A stretch of DNA of 64,000 bases from Rhodovulum bhavnagarense. Its GTDB lineage: Bacteria > Pseudomonadota > Alphaproteobacteria > Rhodobacterales > Rhodobacteraceae. A program made the position numbers and the translations under genes. Position 1 is the first letter of the stretch. Every line of letters begins with the position of its first letter. Shown one piece after another: positions 1 through 8,956 of the stretch. The DNA lies in contig NZ_SLXU01000014.1 of NCBI RefSeq assembly GCF_004343505.1, positions 1-64,000 of the forward strand. The letters are read 5' to 3'. The notes below the pieces were generated by a model. That model was not told where the DNA came from, ran no database searches, and saw nothing but the letters and a program-made list of their open reading frames with translations.

Positions 1-173
1 GGCCTGATCCAGTCAAGTCGCTTGCCATGCTCGCCCCAAAACCCCTCGGGGTCCGTGATCGAGGCGCGGTACATCTCGTCATACTTGGCCGCGTCAACAT
101 GGGCAGAACGCGAAAAATCAGCGCGCGGAGCGTAGGTCTGGTCGAGTTCGAGAGTGGCGGCTTTGTCAGTCAT
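1..173 (-). CDS. acs: Acetyl-CoA synthetase, N-terminal part (runs off window)
   Basis: Reading leftward from the ATG at 173, the first 57 codons give a protein starting MTDKAATLELDQTYAPRAD and containing HVDAAKYDEMYRASITDP and GFWGEHGKRLDWI. This is the characteristic start of AMP-forming acetyl-CoA synthetase, which activates acetate to acetyl-CoA in the cytoplasm through acetyl-adenylate. The rest of the gene, including the AMP-binding motifs, lies outside the window. A good ribosome site (AGGGG) stands about 8 bases before the ATG. The family call rests on recognition of the N-terminal region only. The AT-rich repeats upstream may control it. Confidence 0.85.
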   Translation of the reverse strand, partial: MTDKAATLELDQTYAPRADFSRSAHVDAAKYDEMYRASITDPEGFWGEHGKRLDWIR

Positions 174-298
174 GCTCGGCCCCTTTTTCCGAATGGATGG
201 AATGGTCATGGCCAGCGCAGGGAACGTCCGGCCTCTCGACCTCGCTTTTCCGCAAATCTTCGTGAGAAGCAAAGCGGCAAGGCTGCACATGGAAAAGA

Positions 299-348
299 TT
301 TGTAAATTCGCCTTCTGCGCAGCGGAGAAGTTTGTAAATTCATTTACA
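299..348. promoter_or_regulatory. Direct repeat plus palindrome upstream of acs
   Basis: Two identical copies of TTTGTAAATTC lie at 299-309 and 331-341, 32 bases (about three helical turns) apart. The second copy overlaps a perfect palindrome, TGTAAATTCATTTACA, at 333-348. The AT-rich stretch stands out in a GC-rich neighbourhood and lies 126-175 bases upstream of the acs ATG. Repeats of the TTTGYAAA type are bound by ScfR/PccR/RamB-like regulators of short-chain acyl-CoA metabolism, so such a regulator is a reasonable guess. That assignment is inference. The rest of 174-461 shows only a GC-rich tract. Confidence 0.45.
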
Positions 349-461
349 TCCCCGCAAGTACCCCGCACGCCAAGACAAGGCGGCACGGCCCCGGGAGGGG
401 GTGGGGCGAGGTGACAAGCCCCCCCCGCCGCGACCGGCAGGCCGCCCGCGTGACGAACGGA

Positions 462-1532
462 TCAGCCCAGGTCCGGGCCGCCTCGGGGCAGCGTCCGGAA
501 CAGCCCGATCAGCCGGTGCTGAACCGATCGCGGCAAGGGCCGGCTTTCACCCGCGACCAGAAGACGCGTGTAAAGTCTGTGACCCTCGGGCGTGGCGAGC
601 TGGCGGTCGATTTCTGCCCGGTGCCAGGCGATGGCGGCCCTGTGCAGGTCGCGCAGGCCGGGGATCGCGCGCAACTGCGCCAGCCGATCCGCCGTCGCGG
701 ACGCCATCGCCGCGATGCTGTTATCCTGAACGCTGTTGAAATTGCGTTCCACCCAATAGGTCAGGTCCAGCGCCTTGTCGGCCCTGTTGGGCAGGCCGCG
801 CGCGCGCTTGACCAGGAAGCTTTCGGCGGATTTCACCGAATAATGGTTGATCTCGGCAAGCGCGCGCCCCCCGGACAGCCCGTAAAGCGAAAGGCGCGCG
901 TCGTTTCCCGCAAAGGCATCTGGCAGCGGCTGCCCTGCCCCATCGACCCAGCGCGGCAGTCCGGCCTTTTCGGCCGCCTTCTGCCGGGGGCGATGCACGC
1001 CAAGCCCGTTGAACGGACCGGCCGCGCGGAACAGCGTCTTGAACAGGCTGGCCGCGACCGGATAGGCACAGCCGGGCGGGATCGCGGAGGTGAACTGTTC
1101 GGTGACGGGGCGATCCTGAAAGGTGAAGACGCCGTTATCGCCGAACAGCCGCCAGGGCAGGGCAATGGCATCGGCATCCTGCGGCAACGCCGCGATCAGG
1201 TCGGTCAGGGTATGGCCGGGGGTATGGATGTTGACGAACTCGTCCAGATCGCACCCCATGATCCAGTCCGCCGCCTTTCGCAAGGGATGCTTCCATGCCG
1301 CGCGCAGGGCCTGCCACTGGATACTGACGCCCGGCGGCGCGGAATGGGCGATATGGGTCAGGATGCCCGCCCCGGCCAGAACGTCCAGCATCGCGTCGGT
1401 CCCGTCCTGGCAATCGTTGGAAAAGGCCAGGATGTCGGTCGCCCCCGCGCCCAGGTGATGGGCGAGCCATTCCAGCAGGAACGGACCCTCGTTGCGCGCC
1501 GTCGTGACCAGCAGGATGCGCGGGGGACTCAA
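462..1532 (-). CDS. Glycosyltransferase family 2-like protein
   Basis: A protein of about 356 residues. Residues 5-20 (RILLVTTARNEGPFLL) and the following EWLAHHLGAGATDI and SNDCQDGTD match the N-terminal Rossmann-like fold of the Glyco_tranf_2_4/GT92-type family, and DLDE at 95-98 is the likely metal/nucleotide-sugar DxD motif. The most likely start is TTG at 1532, because the frame has no ATG near the first conserved residues and this TTG overlaps the TGA of the upstream gene (TTGA), suggesting translational coupling. It is the last gene of a three-gene operon and closely resembles the C-terminal half of its neighbour. The acceptor (surface polysaccharide, lipid or protein) cannot be read from sequence. 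Confidence 0.75.
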   Translation of the reverse strand: MSPPRILLVTTARNEGPFLLEWLAHHLGAGATDILAFSNDCQDGTDAMLDVLAGAGILTHIAHSAPPGVSIQWQALRAAWKHPLRKAADWIMGCDLDEFVNIHTPGHTLTDLIAALPQDADAIALPWRLFGDNGVFTFQDRPVTEQFTSAIPPGCAYPVAASLFKTLFRAAGPFNGLGVHRPRQKAAEKAGLPRWVDGAGQPLPDAFAGNDARLSLYGLSGGRALAEINHYSVKSAESFLVKRARGLPNRADKALDLTYWVERNFNSVQDNSIAAMASATADRLAQLRAIPGLRDLHRAAIAWHRAEIDRQLATPEGHRLYTRLLVAGESRPLPRSVQHRLIGLFRTLPRGGPDLG

Positions 1533-3763
1533 TGCGCGGTCTCCCCGGCCTCGACTGTGAAAAAGAAATCCTCGTCCGGGCCACGTGCCACGACCGCATC
1601 TGGCACGCATTCGGGACCGCGCAGGAACACGTTGGCGCCGAAATGGCGGTGCAGGCGCGACAGGCGTTGCATCCGTTCGCCGGTGATCTCGGCATAGAAA
1701 TTTTCGAAGTTCCCGCTGGCACGTAATTCGGCGATCTTGGCGCGGTGGGCGGTGACGGCGGCGTTATGCGCCCCGGCGATGCGCGGCACAGCCATCAGCC
1801 GGTCGAATTCCGCCTGCGCGGCCGGGATCATGCGGCGGATCGAGTTGTCCTCTTCCTCGTTGTTGTTCATGCGGAACCAGTAGGCCAGGCCCTGGTCGCG
1901 ATCGACATGGTTCACCCGGCCGCGGTCGCGCTTGACCAGGAAACTCTCGGCGGAACGGACCGCGTAATGGTTCAGTTGCACAAGGTCATAGCCATAGGTC
2001 TGCGCGGTCGAGCGCCAGGCGTTTCGATACATCTCTCGCGGCATCGGCTGGCCCGATCCGTTGACCCATCGGACCTGTTCCCAAAGCTGCGGGTTCAGCC
2101 CCTTGGGGCGGTGCACGCCCAGTTTCTTGAACAGGCCGATATTGCGGAACAGCGTCTTGAAACCCCAGGCCTGGTGCGGCTTGTTCGCGAATTCGCGGGC
2201 GCAGCGGGTGAACTGGTCGATGACGAAGCGATCCTGATAGGCGTGCACGTCCGAATTGCCGTAAAGCCGCCAGGTCAGCGAGATCATGTTGACATCGCCC
2301 ACAGCGGCGAACAGCGCGTCCAGCGTGCCGTCGCCGCATTTGACGTCGATATATTCGTCAACGTCCATGCAGATCGCCCAGTCGGCGCCGGTGATCAGCG
2401 GCTCTGACTCGGCGGCCTGCAAGGCAGCATGCTGGGGCTTCAGCCCGGTGCCGCGGAACGGGTTGTCGCGGTGCTGAACGATGCCCTCATCCTGCAAGAT
2501 GTCCAGCAACTCGTCCGTACCGTCGGTGCAGTCGTTGGTGTAGATCAGGAAATCGTCCACCCCGATGGCGCGGTGATAGGCGATCCATTCAAGGATGAAG
2601 GGGCCCTCGTTCTTCATCGTGGTCACGATGGCGCGGCGGCCATTATGGGAGTGATCCGGCTTGACCGCGGGCATCGGAACGGGCTTGTGGCCCAGCAACC
2701 CGGTGGCCAGCGCGATCAGGTCGTCGCGTTCGATCAGGCTGGTCTTGGGCACGATGGTGGCGATCGAGTCGGTCGGATGCCGGATCGCCATGAAACGGTG
2801 GAACATGCGGTATTCAGGCAGCGGCCTGGCCCGTCCGATCCGGCTTTGTCGCCAATAGGTTTCACGAGGGACCATGGCCGGCGCCACGCACCAGCGCCGT
2901 TTCAGGCGGCGATTGTCGAACTGTACGCAGGTATGATCGCCGAACGTCGCCGCAGCCCCCTTGCGCACCCGCCAAGGATAACAGTTGCGGCCCAGCAATT
3001 GCACATAGCCGGTTTCGGACGACGCGGTCAGGTCAAAGACGTTCGGACCCGCATGCGGGCTCAGGAGGTCGCTGACATCAAGCGCGCAGACCGCGCGGGC
3101 CTGCCCCAGGAACCGCGTGCGCGCCCATTCGTACAGGACGAACTCGGCCAGCGGGGACCGCCACGGATCGGGCGGGGGAATATCCATCCTGTCCTTGCCC
3201 GGCGCATCGGGGGCGCAGTAGGGATGCGCCTCGGGCGGCAGCACCGGGTTGCCGAGCGGATAGTCGATCTCAACCAGCAACAGGACAAAATCGGGATGGT
3301 TTCCGGCCAACCATGCCTCGATCCCGGCTGCAAAGGCGGAATCTGTGCCGGGTTGCGCCCGCGACAGGATCAACGCGCCGGTCAAACCGTGATGGGCGAT
3401 GTGATAGTCCAGCCAGTCGGCAACCGTGCGCACGCTTTCGCCGTTGCGCAGCGCCAGCGCCACGTTGTGCCCGGCAAGCAGGCCGGGCTCGGCCGGGTGC
3501 GGGGCGATCTGGCATTCACGGCCGTCCAGCCGCAAGGTCAGCCCTTCCCCGCCAGCCGGAAGATCGATCCGCAGGACCGGCGAATTGGCGATGGTGACGA
3601 TATCAGCGGCCATATCCTGCGCTCCCGAGGCGATCGCCTCGGGCGGGGTGGTGCGGTTGAAAAACAGCGTGGCCACCTGCCCCCCATCAAGGGGATGCGC
3701 GACCGCGTCGAACAGAACGGCCTTGCCCGAGGCGACGGGGGTTATGCATCGGACCGCGAACAC
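1529..3763 (-). CDS. Large glycosyltransferase with two GT-like domains
   Basis: A 744-residue protein with a GTG start four bases after the upstream TGA. Residues 377-650 form a clear Glyco_tranf_2_4-type domain: AIVTTMKNEGPFILEW at 378-393, YTNDCTDGTDE at 408-418 and CMDVDEYID around 465-473. Residues 110-240 look like a decayed copy of the same fold: VADWLDYHIAHHGL parallels EWIAYHRAIGV, and VCALDVSDLL stands where the active CMDVDEYID occurs, so the acidic motif is weakened. This suggests an internal duplication with one catalytically doubtful domain. No signal peptide or membrane segment is visible. It is translated between two other glycosyltransferase-type genes, suggesting one glycan pathway. 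Confidence 0.72.
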   Translation of the reverse strand: MFAVRCITPVASGKAVLFDAVAHPLDGGQVATLFFNRTTPPEAIASGAQDMAADIVTIANSPVLRIDLPAGGEGLTLRLDGRECQIAPHPAEPGLLAGHNVALALRNGESVRTVADWLDYHIAHHGLTGALILSRAQPGTDSAFAAGIEAWLAGNHPDFVLLLVEIDYPLGNPVLPPEAHPYCAPDAPGKDRMDIPPPDPWRSPLAEFVLYEWARTRFLGQARAVCALDVSDLLSPHAGPNVFDLTASSETGYVQLLGRNCYPWRVRKGAAATFGDHTCVQFDNRRLKRRWCVAPAMVPRETYWRQSRIGRARPLPEYRMFHRFMAIRHPTDSIATIVPKTSLIERDDLIALATGLLGHKPVPMPAVKPDHSHNGRRAIVTTMKNEGPFILEWIAYHRAIGVDDFLIYTNDCTDGTDELLDILQDEGIVQHRDNPFRGTGLKPQHAALQAAESEPLITGADWAICMDVDEYIDVKCGDGTLDALFAAVGDVNMISLTWRLYGNSDVHAYQDRFVIDQFTRCAREFANKPHQAWGFKTLFRNIGLFKKLGVHRPKGLNPQLWEQVRWVNGSGQPMPREMYRNAWRSTAQTYGYDLVQLNHYAVRSAESFLVKRDRGRVNHVDRDQGLAYWFRMNNNEEEDNSIRRMIPAAQAEFDRLMAVPRIAGAHNAAVTAHRAKIAELRASGNFENFYAEITGERMQRLSRLHRHFGANVFLRGPECVPDAVVARGPDEDFFFTVEAGETAH

Positions 3764-3766
3764 GGA

Positions 3767-5974
3767 TCAGCCCATCGCCTTGAGCCGTTTGCGGATCGCG
3801 CGGTTCTCGCCGCGGGCAAGAACGTGATCGGCCAGTTGGCGGGCCAGTTGCGTATGCCCGCGCGCCACCGCCCGGTCGAATAGCTCTCGCTGGTAGCGGG
3901 GGAAATCCTTGCGCGCACGCAGCAGGCGGTAGAACTGCCCCGTATCCAGAGTACCGCCCAGCGCCTGCAACACGATGGGCGACAGGATCCCCATCTGGTG
4001 CAGGGACGATCCCAGCCGGTGACCCAGAAGCGGCGTGCGCAGACGCTGGACGTTGTCATGGGAAAAGCGCGCGACATGCGCGGCATCCAGCGGCTCGTAA
4101 GGGTCATACAGGATCGACACCCGCCGCGCCACGCCCGAGACCTGGGCCGCATCGCCGTAGGGGCCGGTGAAATCGCGCTCCCACGCCACCTTGTAGCGCG
4201 TTTCCCAGGGGACCACGGTCTTGTCCAGCGTCGATTGCGGGCTGATCGCCACCACGTCAGATCCCGGCGCGGCAGGGCAAAAGGCGCAGGCCGCATAGCC
4301 CCCCATCGAGGCGCCGTAGAACACCACGCGCCCGAACTGGCCGAAAAAGCCGCTGTCGCGCAACGCGTCGAACTGTGCCCAGACCCAGGGATCGCGATAC
4401 CACGTCCAGCCATTGGCCATCACGCCCAGCATTGACCAGCCCTGTTTCTCGATGAAGGAAAAGCCCCAAGGGCGGCGATCTTCGCGATTGTTCATGGCGA
4501 TGTCGAGATTGTCGAAACTGACGACCAGGACATCCCTGGACCGCGGCATGTAAAGGAACGAATGCCCGTCATCGCCGGGGCGAAAGAACCCCTCTGGCCC
4601 CGCCAGGTCGCGGGCGATATCGACCCAGGCCGCCGCGGCATCCTCGGCTTTCGGGGGCAAGGGGGTCAACTCGATCCGGGTGGTCGTGACACCATCCGTG
4701 CGTTGTTCGGAAATCACCCGGTTGGTGCCATAATCGCGCAAAAGCGGGAACGCGCCAGACCCCTTGCGCACATCCATGTAAAGCCGGCTGCCCGAATGCA
4801 GGCAATGTTCAAGAAACGGCTTTAGGTGGCGAACGTTGTGACTTGCGCCGAACCCGTCGAGATTGGCCAGGATATCGACAGGGTGCAGATCCTTTTCCCG
4901 GCGGACGATATGAATGCTCTGGGGATCGACCTCGTTCTCGACCAGGAAATCAACATAGGGATCGATCCATTCGGCTCGGTCCTCGAACCGACCCTTGCCG
5001 TTGATACTGACCAGATAGATGTCGCAATCGTATTTGTGGTGCGCAGCCAGCACAAAGGCCCGCGCGCCGCCCGACAGGTCCGCAATAGACGTGACCTCGT
5101 CCAAGCCGATCTCGTCGATCAGGCCTCCGTCGAACGTGGTCTTGCCCCGGCTCTTGATCGGGGATTCGGCGGGGTTGATCCCCTGCTTATCAACCAGCCG
5201 GGCAAGGAAAGACCCCTTGGGCGGCAACCCGTCATGACGCTTGCCCAGTTGCCTCTTGTTCGAGGCCCAAAGATGCAGCGCGGTGGTGCGCGGGGTGATC
5301 CGGGCCTCGGCGCGGGCGGCGTCTTTCAGAAACAGCGTGCGTTCGCGGAAATCGACCGGGTAAAAGGCGTCTATCGGCTGGACCTTGTCGGCCAGCCCCA
5401 GCGCATGCACGAAATGGGTCACCATCAGCGGCCCCCATACGCCCCATGGCTGCTGGCTGACATGAACGGGTCGCCCCGCGTCGTGCGCGTCACTGTAATC
5501 GGCGCGCAACCGCTCTGGCAGAAACGGCGCAATGGAAAACCGATCCTCGGTAAAATCCAGCATCTGCCTCAGCATATCGCTATCGGCAGGCAGACCGAGA
5601 ACCGCGTTGTTGACCCGATACTCGCCGGGCAACTCGTATCCCATGACATAATCGCTGTCATAGTCCAGCGGCCGCCAGCAGTAGACGTCGGTATCGACCC
5701 AGATCATGCCGGGACACTTGCGGATCATGTGCAGGCGGAACAGGTCGGCGAACAGCGCATAGCTGTCCTTTTTCTCGTACTTGATGAAATTGTCGGTATC
5801 GATGATCTCGCGCCCGTCGCGGCAAATCACGCCCTCGGGGACGTTTGGCAGGGGTTCATAGCTGAAAAGGGTGATCCGCTGCCCCCGGTCGACAAAGGAC
5901 TTCAGGCAAAGCTGTTCCATCCAGCTCAGCGCCCCGCCGATCCACAGGCTTCCCACTTCGCGTATGCGTGCCAT
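3767..5974 (-). CDS. Fusion of a GT32-like glycosyltransferase and an alpha/beta-hydrolase-like domain
   Basis: A 735-residue protein heading the operon. The N-terminal ~260 residues resemble the DXD sugar-binding (GT32-like) family: SLWIGGALSWMEQLCLKSF, then MIWVDTDVYCW with DTD at 94-96. A middle part (about 285-440) contains ADLSGGARAFVLAAHHKYDCD and has no family I can name. The C-terminal part (about 460-700) contains VVFYGASMGGYAA with a G-x-S-x-G nucleophile elbow (Ser556), as in alpha/beta hydrolases or esterases. It could transfer a sugar and then acylate or deacylate it, but this is inferred from domain order. The start at 5974 is an ATG directly before conserved sequence. Confidence 0.65.
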   Translation of the reverse strand: MARIREVGSLWIGGALSWMEQLCLKSFVDRGQRITLFSYEPLPNVPEGVICRDGREIIDTDNFIKYEKKDSYALFADLFRLHMIRKCPGMIWVDTDVYCWRPLDYDSDYVMGYELPGEYRVNNAVLGLPADSDMLRQMLDFTEDRFSIAPFLPERLRADYSDAHDAGRPVHVSQQPWGVWGPLMVTHFVHALGLADKVQPIDAFYPVDFRERTLFLKDAARAEARITPRTTALHLWASNKRQLGKRHDGLPPKGSFLARLVDKQGINPAESPIKSRGKTTFDGGLIDEIGLDEVTSIADLSGGARAFVLAAHHKYDCDIYLVSINGKGRFEDRAEWIDPYVDFLVENEVDPQSIHIVRREKDLHPVDILANLDGFGASHNVRHLKPFLEHCLHSGSRLYMDVRKGSGAFPLLRDYGTNRVISEQRTDGVTTTRIELTPLPPKAEDAAAAWVDIARDLAGPEGFFRPGDDGHSFLYMPRSRDVLVVSFDNLDIAMNNREDRRPWGFSFIEKQGWSMLGVMANGWTWYRDPWVWAQFDALRDSGFFGQFGRVVFYGASMGGYAACAFCPAAPGSDVVAISPQSTLDKTVVPWETRYKVAWERDFTGPYGDAAQVSGVARRVSILYDPYEPLDAAHVARFSHDNVQRLRTPLLGHRLGSSLHQMGILSPIVLQALGGTLDTGQFYRLLRARKDFPRYQRELFDRAVARGHTQLARQLADHVLARGENRAIRKRLKAMG

Positions 5975-6063
5975 TTGCCCCTGCCCTTTCGGGCCAGTCT
6001 AAGCCTTTGGCGGTATCTTGGGTAGAGGGCGAAAAGAGGCCGGCACCCGCTGCGCCTGGGCAC

Positions 6064-6481
6064 AGGCGCGGCCTTTTCATAGCGAACCGCGCCCAGTTCG
6101 CCGGTGTCGATATTGTAGGACGCCAGTTTGACGTGGTTCTTCGGGTCGTCCTTCCACGCGCGCTGAACGGCCATCCACAGGGTTTCGCCGATGCGTGTCA
6201 CGCCCTCGAAGCCAAAACGGGTCTCGACCGCCAAGAGTCCCGCCGGCAGGGCGATTTCCTTCTTGATCTCGCCCTTGCCATTCACGTGACAAACCGCGTG
6301 CGGCACCAGCTTGACGGTATTACCCTCAGAGGCCAGCCAGAAACCGCCCTTGCCGTCCAGCGCGATGCCCTCGATGTCCAGCTTTTGCGCCGGCTGACCG
6401 CCACGGGTAATGCGGATCGCGTAGACGATCCGGGCCAGTGTCTGCGTGGTGTCGATCTTGAAGAACGTCGCCAGGAACCCT
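6064..6481 (-). pseudogene. Remnant of an esterase-like-activity-of-phytase family gene
   Basis: On the minus strand one frame reads GFLATFFKIDTT, then AQKLDIEGIALDGKGGFWLA, SEGNTVKLVPHAV, FGFEGVTRIGETLWMAVQR and DDPKNHVKLASYNIDTG. This is typical of the C-terminal half of 'esterase-like activity of phytase' (DUF/PF13449-like) proteins, which are normally exported and over 400 residues long. Here the frame starts straight after a TAA near 6482 with no start codon, and the recognisable similarity ends after VRYEKAAP, where unrelated sequence runs on. Both ends are therefore missing and the gene is dead. It lies between the glycosyltransferase operon and tRNA-Pro, as debris from a rearrangement might. 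Confidence 0.6.
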
Positions 6482-6662
6482 TAGCACCCGTCGTTCACGG
6501 CCCGCAAGAAACTGATCAATCTCCTTAGCCGCCGATCCCAAGCGCCCCCAAAAGGACCACCCAAGCGCACCAGTTTCGATCAAGGAAATCTCATATCTGG
6601 GAACGGTCCCAGAAATGCAGGGAATCAGAACCAAGCAAGATGGCCGAAAGCCCTTATTTTAT

Positions 6663-6739
6663 TGGTCGGAGTGAGAGGATTCGAACCTCCGGCCCCTGCC
6701 TCCCGAAGACAGTGCTCTACCAGGCTGAGCTACACTCCG
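6663..6739 (-). tRNA. tRNA-Pro (anticodon CGG)
   Basis: The reverse complement folds as a full cloverleaf. The acceptor CGGAGTG pairs with CACTCCG, the D arm is GCTC...GAGC, and the anticodon stem CTGTC/GGCAG encloses loop TTCGGGA with anticodon CGG. The T arm carries GGTTCGAATCC. The 3' end is ACCA with the CCA encoded in the DNA, 77 bases in total. It reads proline codon CCG. The glycosyltransferase island and the truncated pseudogene lie just downstream of its 3' end, a common place for integration events, although no integrase or direct repeat was seen. Confidence 0.95.
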
Positions 6740-6784
6740 ACCGTGGCAGGCGGATTAGCCTGCGCCGCGGGGTTTTGCAAGGGG

Positions 6785-7711
6785 TCATTCGGGGCCGTTT
6801 GACGGGGCGGGGTCCGGGCGGGCGCGGCCATGCAGCGCGGGCCGGGCGGAGGAGGGGGGTAACTGACCCTCACGCCACAGAATTCCGAGCCCGCTAAGCG
6901 CGATCACCGCCGATCCGGCCAGCGTCGCGCCATCAACCCGCTCGCCGAAGACCAGGTAACCCAGCCCGATCGCCCAGAGCATCTGGCTGTATTGCATCGG
7001 CGCGACCACCACCGCCTCGCCCGCGCGGTAGGCAAGGATGATCAGTCCCATTGCCGTCACCGAGCCCAGCGCCACAAGGGCCATTCCGCCGAGATGCAGG
7101 ATCGGCATCGGCTCATAGACCAGCGGCAACACCGCCCCCATAACCACCACGTTCGCCAGCATCGGGTAAAGCAGGAAAACCGCGCTGCGTTCGGCATTGC
7201 CGATCTTGCGCATGATCAATGCCACCAGCGCGCCGGCAAAGGCAGAGAACAGCGCCGCGAGATGCCCCGGCGCCAGATGCGCCTCGCCCCAGGGGCGCAG
7301 CACGATCAGCACGCCCAGCAGCCCCAAAACCACGGCCGCCCAGCGTCGCGGCCCCACCCTTTCGCCCAACATGGGCACGGATAGCGCCGTGATGATCAGC
7401 GGTGTTGCAAAGATCAGCGCGTAAGCCTGCGCAAAGGGTATCGTCGCAAAGGCGTAAAACGCGCTGAGCATCACCACCATCAGCGCCAGCGTGCGCAACG
7501 CGTTCCACCATGGATGCACCGGGCGCAGCCCGCCGCTACCCTGCCCAATCAGCACCAGCGCAACCAGGGGAAACCCGAAAAGCGCGCTGAAAAAGACGAT
7601 CTGAACCGGCGCGTAATACCCTCCCAGCGCCTTGACCACCGCATCATGCAGCGAGAACGCGCCAAAGCCCGCCAGCGCGAAAAACGCGCCCCGCAGATTG
7701 TTCGAGATCAT
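6785..7711 (-). CDS. EamA/DMT-family membrane transporter
   Basis: About 308 residues starting MISNNLRGAFFALAGFGAFS, with some ten hydrophobic segments arranged as two repeated EamA halves. Typical features include FFSALFGFPLVALVL near the N-terminus, the RTLALMVVMLSAFYAFATIPFAQ and YALIFATPLIITALSVPMLGERVG segments at the end of the first repeat, and LWAIGLGYLVFGERVD in the second. Such drug/metabolite transporters sit in the inner membrane and often export metabolites; the substrate cannot be predicted. The ATG at 7711 was chosen because the frame upstream is not transporter-like. Confidence 0.85.
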   Translation of the reverse strand: MISNNLRGAFFALAGFGAFSLHDAVVKALGGYYAPVQIVFFSALFGFPLVALVLIGQGSGGLRPVHPWWNALRTLALMVVMLSAFYAFATIPFAQAYALIFATPLIITALSVPMLGERVGPRRWAAVVLGLLGVLIVLRPWGEAHLAPGHLAALFSAFAGALVALIMRKIGNAERSAVFLLYPMLANVVVMGAVLPLVYEPMPILHLGGMALVALGSVTAMGLIILAYRAGEAVVVAPMQYSQMLWAIGLGYLVFGERVDGATLAGSAVIALSGLGILWREGQLPPSSARPALHGRARPDPAPSNGPE

Positions 7712-7793
7712 GCAGCCGCCCCATCCGAAGACCGGCGCCAGAGTGTCGAGGCGCGAGCGCACTGGCAAGTGCGCCCGGCACCATGGCGCTGGC

Positions 7794-8897
7794 TCAGAGG
7801 CTGGCCTCCAATGCGGCCAGAATGGCATCGCCCATACCGGCCGTGGTGACCGGAGTTCCACCCTCGGCCTGCATCAGATCGGCGGTGCGCACGCCATCGG
7901 CCAGCACCTTTTCCACCGCCTTTTCCAGCCGCGTCGCCTCGTCCCCCTGGTCGAAGGAATAGCGCAGCGCCATGGCAAAGCTCAGGATACAGGCGATCGG
8001 GTTGGCCTTGCCCTGCCCGGCGATGTCGGGGGCCGAGCCGTGCACCGGTTCATACAGCGCCTTGGGCCGGCCATTGGCCATCGGTGCGCCCAGGCTGGCC
8101 GAGGGCAGCATCCCCAGCGATCCGGTCAGCATCGCCGCCACGTCCGACAGCAGGTCGCCGAACAGGTTGTCGGTAACGATCACGTCGAACTGCTTGGGCC
8201 AGCGGCACAGTTGCATGCCGCCCGCATCGGCATACATGTGCGACAGTTCCACATCCGGGTAATCCGCATCGTGGACGCGCTGCACCACCTCGCGCCACAG
8301 GATACCCGATTCCATGACGTTGGCCTTCTCCATCGAGCAAACCTTGTTGCCCCGCTTGCGCGCCAGTTCAAAGGCCGACCGCGCCACCCGGTCGATTTCC
8401 GATTCGGTATAGCGCTGGGTGTTGATCCCCACCCGCTCGCCGTTCTCTTCGATGATGCCGCGCGGTTCACCGAAATAGATGCCGCTGGTCAGTTCGCGCA
8501 CGATCATGATGTCCAGCCCCGCCACCACGTCGCGTTTGAGCGAGCTGAAATCGGCCAGCGCGTCGAAACACTGGGCCGGGCGCAGGTTGGCGAACAGGTC
8601 CATCTCCTTGCGCAGGCGCAACAGGCCGCGCTCGGGCTTCACGCTGAAATCGAGGTTGTCGTATTTCGGTCCACCGACCGCGCCCAGAAGGACCGCGTCC
8701 ACCTCTTGCGCCTTGGCCATCGTGGCATCCGCCAGCGGCACGCCATGCACGTCATAGGCCGCACCGCCCACCAGGTCCTCGGAGACGTCGAATTTCAGCC
8801 CGCGCTTGTCGCCGAACCAGTCGATGATGCGGGAAACCTCGGCCATCACCTCGGGGCCGATGCCGTCGCCGGGCAGGATCAGAAGTGTATCGGTCAT
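7794..8897 (-). CDS. leuB: 3-isopropylmalate dehydrogenase
   Basis: A 367-residue enzyme that oxidatively decarboxylates 3-isopropylmalate with NAD in leucine synthesis. It begins [17 protein letters not shown], the usual N-terminus of the family, and carries [52 protein letters not shown] (metal-binding Asp residues) and [12 protein letters not shown] near the C-terminus. The length is normal. It lies near leuD and leuC but is separated from them by two unrelated genes. Confidence 0.96.
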   Translation of the reverse strand: MTDTLLILPGDGIGPEVMAEVSRIIDWFGDKRGLKFDVSEDLVGGAAYDVHGVPLADATMAKAQEVDAVLLGAVGGPKYDNLDFSVKPERGLLRLRKEMDLFANLRPAQCFDALADFSSLKRDVVAGLDIMIVRELTSGIYFGEPRGIIEENGERVGINTQRYTESEIDRVARSAFELARKRGNKVCSMEKANVMESGILWREVVQRVHDADYPDVELSHMYADAGGMQLCRWPKQFDVIVTDNLFGDLLSDVAAMLTGSLGMLPSASLGAPMANGRPKALYEPVHGSAPDIAGQGKANPIACILSFAMALRYSFDQGDEATRLEKAVEKVLADGVRTADLMQAEGGTPVTTAGMGDAILAALEASL

Positions 8898-8956
8898 GGG
8901 CGCAATCCTTGTCATCTGAGGGTCGGGATCGGGCCTATCTCCTGCCTTGTCCGCGG

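Noticed and set aside
333-348. PpsR site before acs (TGT...ACA)
   Set aside because: The spacing is N10, not the N12 needed for PpsR, and the gene is not photosynthetic. It was kept only as an unassigned palindrome.
6485-6662. A gene or insertion-sequence end between the pseudogene and tRNA-Pro
   Set aside because: A minus-strand frame exists here (starting near 6634) but runs into the pseudogene in a different frame, and shows no family. The only structure is a short GGGA...TCCC repeat. No transposase motif was seen.
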